From Paroedura picta (lineage: Eukaryota > Chordata > Lepidosauria > Squamata > Gekkonidae): a DNA stretch of 64,000 nt. Location: contig NC_135369.1 of the NCBI RefSeq assembly GCF_049243985.1, positions 25,466,765 to 25,530,764 on the forward strand. Reading direction: 5' to 3'. The notes beneath the pieces are model-generated. The model did not search any database. It saw nothing but the letters and a program-made list of their open reading frames with translations, and was not told the DNA's origin. Shown here one piece after another: positions 47,501 through 62,500 of this stretch. Both the position numbers and the translations under genes were made by a program. The first letter of the stretch is position 1. Each line of letters opens with the position of its first letter.

Positions 47501-50500
47501 CACCCTACCCCATTCCCATAATACATAATTTGATTAGCTTTTGAGACCTGGCAGACATGTTAGTACTAGATTTTCCTTTGCAGGACTATTGAAGTGGCTG
47601 TAGGAATTCAGGATCCCCAGATCAGTGAGACAATAGTAGCTTAGCAGTAAATTCAGTTCAAGATATTTCTTGTGTTGTAGATGTGATGGCCAAGGAAGTA
47701 GCAGAGATTTGGTACTGGTGGTGCAGAAATTAGCTGAGTGTCACAACCGTCAAGAGCCTGGTTGTGATCCTGGACTATTGACAGAGTCCCTGGTCACAAA
47801 TGCTGCCTCCCAAGATTTTTACCATCTTTGCCAGGCGTGGCAGCAACTGCCTTACCTGTCGATGTCCGACTTGGCCACTATGAACCATGCAAAGGTTACC
47901 TCCAGACTAGGCTACTACAACTCATTCTAAGCAGAGCCACCCTTGTATCTGATATGGAAGGTTCAACTGGCCCAGAATGCCACAGGCAGGATCCTTACAG
48001 GAACCAGATGGAGAGAGCACATTGCTCTCTCAGCTACACTGGCTCCAGATTGAGGACCGAATCCTTGGTCCTTACTCTTAAAGCCCTGAACAATCTGGGA
48101 CCTTCCTATCTGCAGGACCCCACCCCCTTTTCTATGTCACTCAGAGAAGTCTAAGATCAAGTGTATAAAACCTGCTCAAGATCCCAAGCCCCAGAAACAT
48201 CAGACTGGCCTCAACCAAAGTCAGGGCCTTTTCAGCCCTGACATGAGCCTGGTAGAATGCTTTTCCAGCAAAGATCAGGACATTGCAGGATTTAAAACAG
48301 TCCCCCAGGGCTTAGAAGACAGAGCTGTTCTATTGGGTCTGTGGTTGAGGTCTACAAAATACCCCCAATAGCTGGCCTCCCTATGGACTCACAAACATAG
48401 ATATGGAAAGGTTACCACCTGTATGCCATAAAATGAACAATAGCAGCACTTCATCCCCTCCCCACACACTGAAACAGAAATTATGCTTCTAGGATTTTAA
48501 ATGTTTTAGGTGTTTAAATGTTTCATTGTTCAATTTTAAAATTCAACAATACTTTTATTGTAGATGTTGTAAGCTGCCCTTAGCCTCCAGGGAAGGGTGG
48601 CATTATAATATAAATTAGATCAGGGGTAGTCAAACTGCAGCCCTCCAGATGTCCATGGGCTACAATTCCCATGAGCCCCTGCCAGCGTTTTCTGGCAGGG
48701 GCTCATGGGAATTGTAGTCCATGCACATATGTAGGGCCACAGTTTGACTACCCCTGAATTAGATAATGAAGAAAGAATTAACTTGAAAGATGGCATACAT
48801 TTCTGCCATGGAGTTTTGGTACGGTGACTTGCCTAGCTTCGTTTGGAGAACAAGGTCTTTGATCTGATTTGATCATTCAGAGCCCTTCCAGAAAGAGTTG
48901 TGTGTCTCAGTTAGGTTAATTGCCTTTGGAAGGTGCCTGCTCACCTTCAAGACGTTATCAAGGTCAAGTTACGAAGAGCTGCATTCTTTGGGAGGGACAG
49001 CTGGTTATGCATGAGCTTCCGGGAAGTGGAGAAGCTTAGGCTAAATGTGTTTTGTGCTAAGCACAACAGTTTGGAAACTTCCTTGCTTTGTCTGGATTTC
49101 CCTCTCAACATTTTGTCCTTGGGGGGCTCTGGCAGGGTGAATGGAGTTCTGATTCATTCACATGAACATAATCATTCTTAAATACTGCTAATATTTAAGA
49201 CATTTCAAGGGTTGTAGACAGCCTTTTTCTGGTCTCCCCCTCCTTTGCACTTTCTTTCTGCACTATCTTGTGTAGGCTTGTCTATAGCTTCAGTGTTAGT
49301 TTTAGGGGTGTGGCTAGTCAGCCATGAAAACTGAGATTTGGTTAACCTTTTCAGAACCAGAGCAGCAGAAGATGGTCTTGGTGGCCTGTGGCCCTTACAC
49401 AACTTCTGACAGCATTTCCTATGACCCCTTGGTGGATCTGATTGAAACAATTAATAAATGCAGGCCGGACGTTTGCATTCTGGTAAGGGTGTCGCTTCCC
49501 TCCTGTGATTATCATATCCTGTGCTCATAAACTAGCTGGTTGTGTGGGGACAGGGTAGTAACAATTTTCAAGTGCTGTTCTGACTGCTGAGGGGAAGGAT
49601 TAGCCATGGAGTACTGAAAAACCTGTGATGAACAGGAAGATAATGATTGGCTAAAAGAAAGTGAGCTCATTGGATCCTGCAGAAGCTGGAGGAACTTAAA
49701 GCAGAGGGAGCTGCCAGAACTTTATTCTGCAACTCATTTATTACATGTGGGTTTTGAGGGGTTTCCTGTGGTCTTTGCCTTGGACAGAAAAAAAATGCAT
49801 CCTTTCCCCTGTAACTTTTACCATCATTTGGGCTCTTAACAGGCCTTGATTAGTTTTTCAGAAATTACACTGTTGGTTAATTAGAGCCTTAGTTGACCTC
49901 TGTTTCCTTCCATTGTTGCAGCTTGGCCCTTTCCTTGATGCAAAACACACCCAGGTTGAGGTAAGTTAAAAGCACAAGAGACCTCCGCAGATCGGAATGT
50001 TCCTCTTTCTAAGCTGCTGTCAGTTTATGGGACTCGGGGGCACTCGGAATCGCAAATCTCAAAAAGGGGGCCTTAGTGTAGGGAGGGCCTCCCAGCTTCT
50101 CCCTAGATAGTTAATTTTAAGTTTGCAGACCTCGTGCTTACTTCAGCACTGGAATAAATGAATGAATATCTGTTAATGTAGCATCATGGGCAGACCCCAC
50201 ACTGTTCTGAACAATTTTTGATGGCAGTGCAGGCCAGGCACATTGTATAGGAGGTTGGTGTATCAGTGTTAATGGCCTCTAGGGAAGTGTGGCATAGATT
50301 TGCCTGGCGAGATTGACATAATAGGGCCTAGGTAGACTGTGGTCAGACAGATCTGAATCCAAAACAGGAGGGTGGGCCTGTCAAGCCGGGTGCTGGGCCC
50401 TGAAGTGCAGGCGGCGGAAAGCACCAGGCCAAGGCAGAAGTCAAGTTTCTAGTAATTGGCCAGTACTGAGACTCCATGCATGGGCCCAGCACAAACTGGA

Positions 50501-53500
50501 CTTGTGAGAGCCAGCATGGTGTAGAGCAGCCTTTTCAACCTTTTAGGCATGGAAGAGCCCCTGAAATAATCTTTCAGGCTTATGTGGATCCCTGGAAGTG
50601 ATGTCAGCTGGTCACCCTTCCCTGCCACACTCAGGAAAGGGAACAGTGGAAGCAGTTTGTTCACTGGCTCGTGGCCAAGTCCATTAAGACAGGAGGAGAA
50701 GGGGTGTAGACCCCCTCCAGAACTCACACGGACCCCTGGTTCAGAGTCCCTGGTGTAGAGATTCAGAGTGGTAGATGCTACTCTGAGCCACTTTCAACCT
50801 TTTGACTGTAGAAGAGTTCCTGAAATATTTTTCAGGCTTTGAGGAACCCAGGCTCCGCCCCCTTTCCCAGGTGCAAGAACACCACCCCCTGGTCAGTGGA
50901 AGTGCCTGGTTCCATATTTTCACAGCAATGCCAGGAGTAGCTTAATGCAGGATATAGGGGAAAGACTGGGGAGCCCCAGGGGAGCTCCCCTATAGCCCTG
51001 GTTGGGAATCCTTGCACTAGAGTGTATTGTGTTTTGTTGGCTTTAATTAGCCACATTGAGTCTAGGGAGATAAGGCAGGATATAAACATTTTCAAATAAA
51101 GACACCCATCCCTGTTTACCTTGGCATAAGCAGTCCACCGGCTTGAATGAACTCAGTTTGCCATGGCTGAAAATCATGAGGCTTTTTCACTAATTTCTTT
51201 CAGAACTGTCAGCTCATGGCCTCATTTGAGGATGCCTTCAAGCTGTGCATGAAGTCAGTGATTGAGCAAACAAGGAGGTGAGGATTGGATTTGTCCTCTC
51301 AGACTCTCTGGATATCTTTTTTTCAGAAGCACGTTTCCCTTAAGAAGAAAAAGCGTTGTTTTTAATACACTGCTTTTCACTGCCCAAAGGAGTCTCAAAG
51401 CAGCTTACAGTCGCCTTCCCTTTCCTCTCCCCACAACAGACACCCTGTCAGGTAGGTGAGGCTGAGAGAGCCCTAATATTACTGCTCAGTCAGGACAGCT
51501 GTATCATGGCTGTGACTAGTCCAAGGTGACCCAGCTGGCTGCATGTGGGGGAGCGGAGAATCAAACCCGGCTCGCCAGATTGGAAGCTGCCTCTCTTAAC
51601 CACTACACCACGCTGGCTCTCAGAACATCAGCAAAACCCTGCTGGATCAGACCAAGAGTGCATCTACCCTAGTTGCTGTGGGCAGCCACAGGATTCTGGA
51701 AAGCCCATTTTATTTACAGAACAGGTTCGGTAGGGAGAGTGCGTGGCGTGACATCAGCCAGCTAGCTTCATAGCAAAGTGGGAATTGAACTCGTGGTCTC
51801 CCAGACTCTAGTCTTCCACTACCCCACGCTGACTGCAGAGGGCAGTCTGTAAGCACAAGTTGTCCAGGCGTACTTACGCCCACTGAGGTTAGAGCATTCG
51901 TTCAGCTTAACCTAGTGTGGTCTGATCTGATTGGCAGCAAGGCTTCGTGGTCTAAGGCAGTGGCCTTAGCGTGGTTGAGCATGTGGGCGCTTCTGGAATT
52001 TTGAAAACGGTTAATGGGCACAATCGCAAAATGGCTTCTGTGAGGTACAAAATATTGGAGCAGCCATTTCCTGATCAGTGTTCCCATTGGAGCCAAGAGT
52101 GATACTTCTTGGGGTACTCAGCCTGCCCTCTCCAGTGAAATGTATTGATTTGACTTTGGGGAAGAAGAGCCAGGAAACAGGCCCAAAGGAGGCTGCCACC
52201 ACCACCAGTCTAAGGCACATAGAAAGGCCTTCCTCAGCACCTGCTTCCAGAGAATGTTTACCTGGTAGAGCTCTGCTTACGGAGCAGGTGCTCTTGCACA
52301 CCAAAAGTTTTAATATTGACCAGTGTTATCTATCTGTCTGGGTAACCCTCCCAGTCTCCCTGGGTGGTTCAGCTTAGAGACTGCTTGCAAGTTGGATGTG
52401 ATGTGACTCTTCCTCCTATCTCACATTTTACCATGCCAAGGATGAGGGGTAATGAGTTCTGGACTCAAAAACAGCCTCCCTAACCTTGGTGCAGTCCCTG
52501 TAATAGTGAAGGTGGTAGTGAGTCATTTTTTGTGTGACGTCTCTCTCACTCTGTGAACTGAGCTGCACTCGGAGGCCTGACAGATAGGTGCAGATCCCTT
52601 CCCCCACCCGTGACTTTATGCAGATGCTCCCTAATCCTCTATACCAGGGGGTCCCCTTGGGCACCAAGCTGCCTGCTGAAACCTTTCCTGATGCCCACCA
52701 AATATTTTTAGAAAGTGGGCATGGCCAGAGTCCAGCTGGGATTCTGATTGTCCACTGGAGAACTTAGTGGCTATACAAGTTAAAATAATGTTGACATCAT
52801 AATATTGTCTTATTCTCCCTCCCTCTCTTTCCCCAATGTATTTGTAAATATTTGTTTCCCACACTTGGAGCGCCAGCTTGGTGTAGTGGTTAGGAGTGCG
52901 GACTTCTAATCTGGCGAGCCAGGTTTGATTTCCCACTCCTCCCCCACATGCAGCCAGCTGGGTGACCTTGGGCTTACCACAGCACTGATAAAGCTGTTCT
53001 GACTGAGCAGTGATATCAGGGCTCTCAGCCACACCTCACAGGGTCTCTGTTGTGGGGAGAGGAAAGGGAAGGGGACTGTAAGCCGCTTTGAGACTCCTTC
53101 AGGTAGAGAAAAGTGGCATATAAGAACCAACTCTTCTTCTTCTTCCTTTGTGTGTATCTACCTCTCATGGTGGCCATTTAGTGGTTCCATCTACCACCTT
53201 TTGTGTCAGAATAAAGGCTGGGGGCCCTTGCTCTGTACTAACCACTGGCACATTTCTGCTCCACAACAGAGAACAGCTTAGGCAATATAAGGTGGCAGAT
53301 TTGGAGCTCAGTGAAAGGCATCAGAGGATATGATGGATCAGACGCAAAGTGGTCTTGCATAGCCCCAATTGCCTGTAGGGGTAATCAGTGCAGACCTTCT
53401 CACTGCATTGGGGCATTGGGTAATCGATGTGTGGAAGGGGGCCCTGCTTTGAATTTTCTGCCTAAGGCACCAAAATGTCTGTACCTGCACCCCACAAAAG

Positions 53501-56500
53501 ACTTCCTTGGGAGATGGTGGGTTCTCCTTCCTTGTAAGTTTTTAAGCAGAGGTTAGAGTTTTTAAGCAGAGGTTAGCTTAGCTACCTGACAGAACCGCTG
53601 ATTCTGTTAATTTAGGCATGTTGTGTTCATGCTTGGCTCTTTCTTGCATGCCCAGGGAAATGCCGATCACCACTTTGTGGTCGGGAGGCAAATTTCCTCC
53701 AGGCCAGACTGGCCAGGGATTCTGGTTTGGGGGGGGGATCACTTGGGCATGGAATTGGGGGTCACTGTGAGTGGGCAGGTAGTTGTGAATTTCCTGCAAT
53801 CTCCAGGGGGTTGGACTAGATAACCTTGGACCTTTCAACACTATGCACCTATGAAAAGTGTGAAAAGTTAGGGCAGAGACCTCATGGCAATCCCAGCTCT
53901 TGTTGCCTTCTGCTTCTCGCTGTTTTGCTGCCAGCAAGATGGAAGGAACAAAGCACAAAACAACCCCTGTCTGCTTTCCTCGGTTCGAGTGCAAAGCTTC
54001 CCTGTCCCTTTCATCTCACGCCAGCCTCTGCCGTCCGCTAGTGTCAGGTCAGCGCCTGTCCAGGCTTTTTTCCCTCTCCCCCCTATTAACGAAGGCACAA
54101 TGAAGATTGTGCTGGTGCATCTGAGCGATCATTGACGTGATTCTCTTCCTGCGGGCGATTCATAATCAGAAGCCGCTGCACAAACATTTGAGTTTGGACA
54201 AAGGGAAAAAAGAGGCTCCGTTAAGAACAGAAGATACTGTTTTCCTAACTGAACGGACAGCTGTTTGTGCAAGGGAGAAATGTAGCTCGGTGCTCAAAAC
54301 ATTGGGCCGGTCCTCCTTTAGGTCAAAAGAGGCAGGGAGGGAAATGAGGGGGTTGAGAGGATTCTGAGCCAGATGATATATAATGGGAAAGAAACTGAGT
54401 TTTGGATGGAAGAAAGCTGCCTGAGTTTGGGGCGGATCCCGACACTCTGCTCCACACAGCTGGGTTGAACGGAGGCTACAGTCTTTGCTTATCGGAGTGG
54501 CTGGATCCACCTCAATGGATGGCTCTTCCATCCCTGTTACTTTCTGTTACTCTCCAGGGTTCAGCCAGGGGAGAAGCCATGGCTCAGTGGTAGAGCATCA
54601 GTTAGGCATGCGTAAGTCCCAGGTTCAGTCCCCAGCATCTCCAGTTTAAAGGATGAGATAGCAGGTGATGTGAAAAGCCTCTGCTGGAGAGCCACTGAGT
54701 AGACAATACCAACTTTGATGGACCGATTCAGCATAAGGCAGCTTCATGTGTCTTGGGTCTTTCCTGATGCTTTCTGTCCAAGATCCTCTTACTGGAGAGT
54801 CCTGGGATTGAACTTGTGACTTTCTGCATACAAACTGAGCCCTCTACCATTGAACTGCATCCTTTCCCTGAAGCTGCCTTTGTACTGAATTTGGATTGTC
54901 GTTGGATTGTGTAGCTCTGTATTCCGTAGTCAGATGGACAATGTTTCATCAGGCAGAACTATTCCTCCTGAGCATTTGAACAGGCTTGGTGGGCTCTCCT
55001 CCTTCAGCAGGTTTTAAGCATAGGCAGGGGTAGTCAAACTGTGGCCTTCCAGACGTCCATGGACTACAATTCCCATGAGCCCCTGCCAGTGTTCGCTAGA
55101 TGGCTCTGTTTCTAAGTCTTGTGCATACCTTTGCAACCTAGCATGGGGATGTTATATTGAATGAAATAACATGATCGGAGAATCCCCCGTCTATGTTGAT
55201 TAGATCTGTCCCTCACTCCTACTGTAAGAGAACTGACCTTTGGGCTAAATGGGGGGCGGGTCAGGGTTAGGGCGCCTATAAGATTGATTTGCCATCTGTC
55301 TAATTGTGATAATTTGTAATTGTTCTTATGGGATGTTTTATGGGTTTTATTGTATTTACTGATGTTGGAAACCGCCGTGGGACCATTGGAGAACGGCAGC
55401 ATAAAAATCTAAAAATAAAATAAATAAATTAACGATTGCTCTACAGATGGCCGTGTAACATCTCCTCAAGCATTCCATTCCCCTTTCAAATTTGTCGCTT
55501 AAAAAACCCTCTTTTCTTTCCCTCCCATCCATCCCCGGGCAGTGCCGGCTCCCAGCTCGTCATCGTCCCTTCTCTGCGAGACGTGCATCACGACTACATC
55601 TACCCCCAGCCACCTTTCAGCTGTTGCGAGCTGTCGAAAGAGGACAAGCAGGTATTTCCCCCTGCTGAGGGAGTCTGGCCAAGTGCGATGTCGGTGGGAG
55701 GAGCCCCCATGGGGAGTCTTGGGTTGCACGTCCTGCCAAGTCAGTGGCTTTCCAGCTGGCCTGGCTCGGAACTCTGGGATTCCTCAGATACTTATCAGGG
55801 GTTCCACACTGAAAGGTGCGGAACGGCAGACAAGCTTTCTCGCTATCACCTTGTGTGGCATTCCCCTTGGTGCCTCGAAGCTGCGGTGAAGCGTTGGGTG
55901 TGTCCTGTGGGGAGACAGCGAGGCCGAACAGGCCCAGCCAGTTCTCTGTGGAATTACAGCGTGCGCGCCCAAGAATGTATTCTGCATCCCACAATCCTTT
56001 GCCAAACACAAAGGGTTTCATGGCGTGCAAAGGAGATTCTCAACAATGGAGTATATATATATATATATCTGGGAAAATGTGCTATTCAGAGCAGAGTTGC
56101 ACCCCTCCAAGGACATTGAAGTCAATGGGTTAGAAGAGAGTAATTCTGCTTAGGATTTGTACTGTCGTGAAAGTTTTGGCCGGGTCGTGACCGGAGGTGG
56201 AATTCAGGGCGGGCCTGAACTGGCCCAGCCTACCTAGTTGCTATCATCCTGAGATCCAAATTTAACTGTCTATTCTTGCTCTCGCTATTTAACCTTTCGC
56301 TTGCGTTCCATCTAGCACAGAATAATTGAAATCCTCAAAGCGTTCAAATGGTTGCTTGGCTTTAATCGAAAGACGACATACGCACCATTAAATCGACGAC
56401 ACCAGTTTGGTGTAGTGGTTAGGAGTGCGGACTTCTAAGCTGGCATGCCGGGTTCGATTCTGCACTCCCCCACATGCAACCAGCTGGGTGACCTTGGGCT

Positions 56501-59500
56501 CGCCACGGCACTGATAAAACTGTTCTGACCGAGCAGTGATATCAGGGCTCTCTCAGCCTCACCCACCCTACAGGGTGTCTGTTGTGGGGAGAGGAATGGG
56601 AAGGCGACTGTAAGCCGCTTTGAGCCTCCTTCGGGTAGGGAAAAGCGGCATATAAGAACCAACTCTTCTTCTTCTTCTTAAACAGACTGCAGAGTTCCTG
56701 GCTCTGCTTCTGGCACCTTGTATTAGTCTGGATCACAGAACCATAGAGTTGGAAGGGGCCATACAGGCCATCTAGTCCAACCCCCTGCTCAACGCAGGAT
56801 CAGCCCTAAGCATCCTAGAGCATGGATCATGGTAGGCAGAGAGTACTGGGCTCAATATTGTCTGTGCCAGCTTCTCTTCCCCCCACCCTTGGTGATCCTA
56901 TGGGTGAAGATTTTCCAGTTTCAAGGCCAGAAATACATCTTGCCTAGCTTAAAGATGACCCCAGGCAAGTGCAGCCGTTGGGATGTTGATCCCTGGCTGA
57001 AGAAAAGTTTGCTTCTTCTATTTACAGTCGGCTGTTCTTGCCGAGATTCAAGACAGATCATGTCTCCCCTGAGCCTCAGGGGAGGGCGGCATACAAATGG
57101 AAGAAATAAGTAAAATAAATGAATAAAGCTAATTGAAAACGGAATGGCATAACCCGTTTGGATTTGAATCCCGTAGCACCTTAGAGGTTTTCGGGGAATA
57201 AACTTCTGAGCATCAAAGCTCCATTAGTCAAACTCATGTCTGATGAAGGAAGGTTGGAGTCTCAAAAACTTCCTGGGAGTTTTTGTTGGGCCCTAAAGGG
57301 CTACAGGGCTTGAACTAAGCTGTTCTACTGCCGACCGAAATAACTAGCTTCTGAAAGTATAATATGCATGCGTTTAAGACGTACAACCGAGAGTCGAGTA
57401 GCACCTTGAAGACTAATAAAATTCTGGGTGTGAGCTCTCCCGAGTCACTGCCCAGGTCTGAAGAAGCGAACCGTAACTCACAAAAGCTCCTCCCCTGCCA
57501 CGGATTGTATTGGCCTTTCGGGTGCTGCCGGACTCTTGCTCTTTCCTATTGCTGCAGGCAGATTAACGTGGCTACTCATTTTGACGTAGAACCAACAAGG
57601 CAGTAAAACTCCATTACAAAATGAGAGAACCGAGCACGAAAAGCACAGCGTGTTATTAGAGTTAACAAAACAGGGTTATAAGACCAAAGAAGAGTGTGGG
57701 AATGCTTCTTTAGGGAGAATTTGAATCGGGGTGAATCCTTAAGCCACCCCCTCCAAGCAGATTGGGACTTTGGGGGGCTCCCCCTCATCTGCTTTGCTCA
57801 TGCAGCACCCATGAAGCCCCCAGTTTAGACTTTTTCGAGCAAGAGATTTCATAGAATCATGGAAGGGACCTCCAGGGTCATCTAGTCTAACCTCCTGCAC
57901 AATGCAGAAACTCACAACTAACGGCCTACCCACAGTGACCCCAATTTCATGCCTGAGTGATCCCCACACACACCAAAAATCTCCAGAATCCAGCCTGGCT
58001 TGGAGGAAATTCACCTACCATCCCACAGTGGCGATCAGCAATTCCCTGGGTATGCATGGAAGGGCCATGAGACAAACAGGCCGTACTTGTGACTTTGTTC
58101 AAAATGCACTAGATTTAATTGAACACACTGAAGGAGCATGACTGCCTTGTAGCACCAGCAGGAGGAGCCACTGGTTTATATGTTTTGTCACTAGAAGGTC
58201 AGCTGGGCCTCGCACAGTAATAGACCCAGCATTGCAAGGGCTTTCCTATCATCCCTAGTGATAAATGGAGCACGGTAATAAAAATCTTACCCGCTTTAAA
58301 TGCCCAGGTTATAGAGAAGGTCAGTGGTCTCTTTCCATGAGGAGGGAGGGAGTCTGCTTGTTCATTGGGAGCAGCTCAGACTGGTGAACTTTGCTCACTG
58401 AACAAGGAGCTCTTCAAGGTGTTCTGCAACGTAACCACACCTTGGAGTGCAACAGAGTTTGTCTGCCAGGTGCACTGAAGACGGCACAGCAAGGCACAGG
58501 TGGTGAGGTCTGGCTTGGTGTACTTGATTCATTCCTTTAGAACATTTATACCCTGCCTGTCTCCAAATGCATTCAAGGCAGCCTTGAGCCAGGATGCCAA
58601 AAATAGCATCCGTACAATTTGAACAGTGTAGTGCAGAATAATTTATTCCACCAAGAAAACACTAGGTGCAATTCTTTTTTTCTTTTCTTTTTTTAAAGCA
58701 GGCATTGCAAGTTCAAGTCATTAATGAAGCATCTGAAAGCAGAGGTCAGGGAACCCTTCATCATGAAAATAATCAAGCTGTGTTCAAATTCAGAACAAAA
58801 GAGGGCCTATTTGCATGACAGAAAGGTGCGACTTCAGCACTTTACTGAGAATGCTTCTGAAGCCCAAAATCTGATTAGGGCAAGTCCTTTATTAAGGAAA
58901 GGTTTGCAGACGGTTTCACAAGCTGGACAATCACTTTAGTGAACTGGTAGGCGTCTCTGCATTGTTAGCACTTGGATTCCTGGCAACTGTTTCACCTCTC
59001 ATTTCAGTTACTGTAAAGTATTTACAAGAGCCTCTTGTGGTGCAGAGTGGTAAGGCAGAAAGCTTTGCCCATGAGGCTGGGAGTTCAATCCCAGCAGCCG
59101 GCTCAAGGTTGACTCAGCCTTCCATCCTTCCGAGGTCGGTAAAATGAGTACCCAGCTTGCTTGCTGGCGGGTAAACGGTAATGACTGGGGAAGGCACTGG
59201 CAAACCACCCCGTATTGAGTCTGCCATGAAAACGCTGGAGGGCGTCACCCCAAGGGTCAGATATGACTCGGTGCTTGCACAGGGGATACCTTTACCTTTA
59301 CCTTAAAGTATTTACAAGAAGCCCTTTGGTCCCATAAAACAACTTTTACCTGCCCTTCCATTTCCGTATTTCACTTACTAAGAAGCCTCATGAATTCAGA
59401 GCTGCATTGTAGACCCATAGGTTGCAGACCCTTGGCTTTGGAGGGTAAATTAATATAATAATAATAAGAGTTGGTTCTTATATGCCACTTTCTCTACCCG

Positions 59501-62500
59501 AAGGGGGCTCAAAGCAGCTTACAGTTGCCTTCCTTTCCTCTCCCCACAACAGACACCCTGTAAGGTGGGTGAGGCTGAGAGAGCCCTGATATCACTGCTC
59601 GATCAGAACAGCTTCATCAGTGCTGAAGCCACCCCAAGGTCAACCAGCTGGCTGCATGTGGGGGAGTGCAGAATCAAACCCGGCATGCCAGGTTAGAAGT
59701 CCGCACTCCTAACTACTACACCAAACTGGCATTGCATTTCCTTTGGAAAACCAACTGCCTTCCCCCCCCATGGTAATGACCATAGAATCATAAGAGTTGG
59801 AAGGGACATCCAGAGTTATCTAGCCCAATTCTCTGCAGAATGCAGGAAATTCACAACTACCTGCCAACCCACAGTGACTCCAATTCCATGCCCAGATCAT
59901 GTCCTTCCCAAAGCCAGAATCTCTGGCTAGTCTGGTCTGGAAGAAATTTGCCTTCTGATCCCAAAGTGGTGGTTGGCATTTCCCTGGGCAGGCAAGAAAG
60001 GGCCCCAAGAGCCAACCTCAGACACAATCCCTTCTGCCCACCCACTTACAGTCTGCCTAAGTTCATATTAACCCGTTCCATAAAGCTGGCACCACGACTG
60101 AGAAGGCCTCGGTCCTGCCGGTAACTCTCAGAGTGGGTAGCAATTGATTAGGTGACTCCAGCTGGTATGCAGCATACAGAACGTGGGCACATGAAGCTAC
60201 CTTATACTGTCAGACCATTGGCCCTGTCAAGGTCAGTGCTGGTTACTCAGACTGGCAGTAGGTCAGCAGAGTCTCAGCATCTTTTTAACTGGAGATGCCA
60301 GGGGTTAAACCTGTGCAAAGTAGAGGTTCTTCCTCCGAGCTATGTCCCCTACAACAGGGGTAGTCAACCTGTGGTCCTCCAGATGTTCATGGACTACAAT
60401 TCCCATGAGCCCCTGCCAGCAAATGCTGGCAGGGGCTTCTGGGAATTTGTAGCCCATGAACATCTGGAGGACCACAGGTTGACTACCCCTGCCCTACAGG
60501 TTCCCATAAGGAGTGATGACTCTCCAGGGCTTGCTGGATACTGGGTCAGGCGGGCATTTTTGTCCTACAGTTTCTGTTGGCTTTACTAGTAGCTGCATAT
60601 GTTTGTCAGCTGGTCTTAACTTCCCAAACAAAAGAGAGGGGTACTTATTTCAATTCACCCTGTGCATTTAGGTGTTGCTTTTTACAGTTTACATACTTGC
60701 TGACCAGATGCAGTTCCTCCTTCTTTCTTTCCAAAAGGAGAGGTCTCCCTCACTCCTGCCCCAATATCCTTTAGCTACCTGTCATTTGGGAGAAGGAAAG
60801 GGAACTGAAATAAGGTGTGGCTAGAGCAGAAGGTGAGGCAATGAATAAGGGTAGGTCATCTTTTAAAATCCTTCTCTGAGGCAGGAAAAAACAAGCTGAC
60901 TCAGCTTTTGCCTTTCTGTTAGTTTTCTGTTTGCTTTCTTGGGGAAAATAAAAGAATTATTGTGAAGCAAGACCTCATTTCCTGTCTCAACCTCTTGCGG
61001 GAAGTTTGTGTCACTTACTCTCCACCATGAGAAACTATCAGGGACTTCCTTGGAAAGGCTAAAGATGCAGCTCAGCACCAAAGCCGTAGCTTTTGAGACT
61101 GATGCAACCTCAGCTATTTGCTTAGCCTGGGGAAAATCCCTTGATATAAGCCAATGACGAGTTCTTTCCCAAGTCTACAAGCTTCCCCTCCTCCCTCCCA
61201 AGTTTCCCGGCAGATACAAAATCTGTCTGCAGCACTCCTTGCTGTCTGTCTTCCCCGAAGTAGCAGCTTGTTACATGATGGATCCAATAGAGCCAGGATG
61301 GTATAGTTGACAAGGATGGATTTAGGCGGAAGAAGACAGGCATTCACATACACGTTTAGCCTTATCCTTGTTATGAGGATAAACTGGGAGATCTATTTCT
61401 GCTACCTTGGAGAGAGCAGGGCAGCCCGGGGTGTTATTCTAGCTCTGAGGTCCTTAACCTTGTTGAGCCAATGAGCATTAATGGGAGGGTAGTTGGCCCC
61501 ACCACAAAATGGCTGCCATATGAGGCAGGACTAGTCACAAAATGGCTGCCATGGTAGGAAGGTGCAGAATGTTGGGAAGTTCCAAACCAAAGATCCACCA
61601 ATATCTGAGCTGTTATTTCAGCATGGGCAGACTTCGCTGATCCACAAGAAATGTTTCTTGGAGTCTTCTGAAGTACCTCATATTCTGTCAGGGTTTAGTA
61701 CAGCCATTGTTTGGCTCCATGCAAGTGGGTATTGGGTGGCGCGCTAGTGGGGTGATGCATTGGGCATCCCTGCCCTAGCTTATCCTCACAATAACCCTGA
61801 TAAGTAACTTTGGCCAGTAGAATGGCTTGCCTCAGTATCTGTCATTTGTAAGTTGTAAGAGGAAGAAAAATGAAACAACTAATAGTCAGAAATACGTTTC
61901 TCAGAATGCTCACTGCAAGCTGTGAGGTGGAATTGGATCTCTTCACACAGATGGGGAGGGTCCAGATTGGAGGCAGGGGGGAGGACGAGAAGTACCTCAG
62001 ATCTCCCCCCCTCCCAAATATAAGGCTTCGCTGGGGTTTCCAGGCCCACTAGGCAGCACTGAAAGTTTTATTCATGTAGAAGAGAGGGGTTCTTATTTAA
62101 TATCACCCTGTGCATTTGGGTGTTGTTTTTTACAGTTTAGTATTGATTTGTCTGGAGACCACCGTGCTCCCGCTCAAGGAAACACCAAATATAAAATCAA
62201 CCATCAGAGCAGTCAATTCACAAAGTTCTGCCCCATGCAACACTATATTCCTTGTTTACATTTTTTTTACCCCACCCACTGTCATTTGAAGGCTTTTTAG
62301 GTGGCATAACTAGTTCTCCATTTTATTCTCAGCTATTCTCTTAAGCTGAAAGTGTGTTACTGGCCCAGGGACATTAAGTGAGCTTCATGGATAAGTCTGA
62401 ATTTGAACTCACATCTCCCAAGAAACGGGCTGTGGCTTCTGCTTTGTATGCGCAAAACGTTTGGTTTGTTGCCAAGCGTTTCTAGATAGAGGATTCTGAT

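Noticed and set aside
52645-52860. Another hAT element starting CCAGGGGGTCCCC
   Set aside because: One end only, with no matching right end or target duplication found.
55436-56119. 227-codon frame
   Set aside because: POLA2 exon 14 (55543-55651) plus read-through into flanking introns. Only the exon part is coding.
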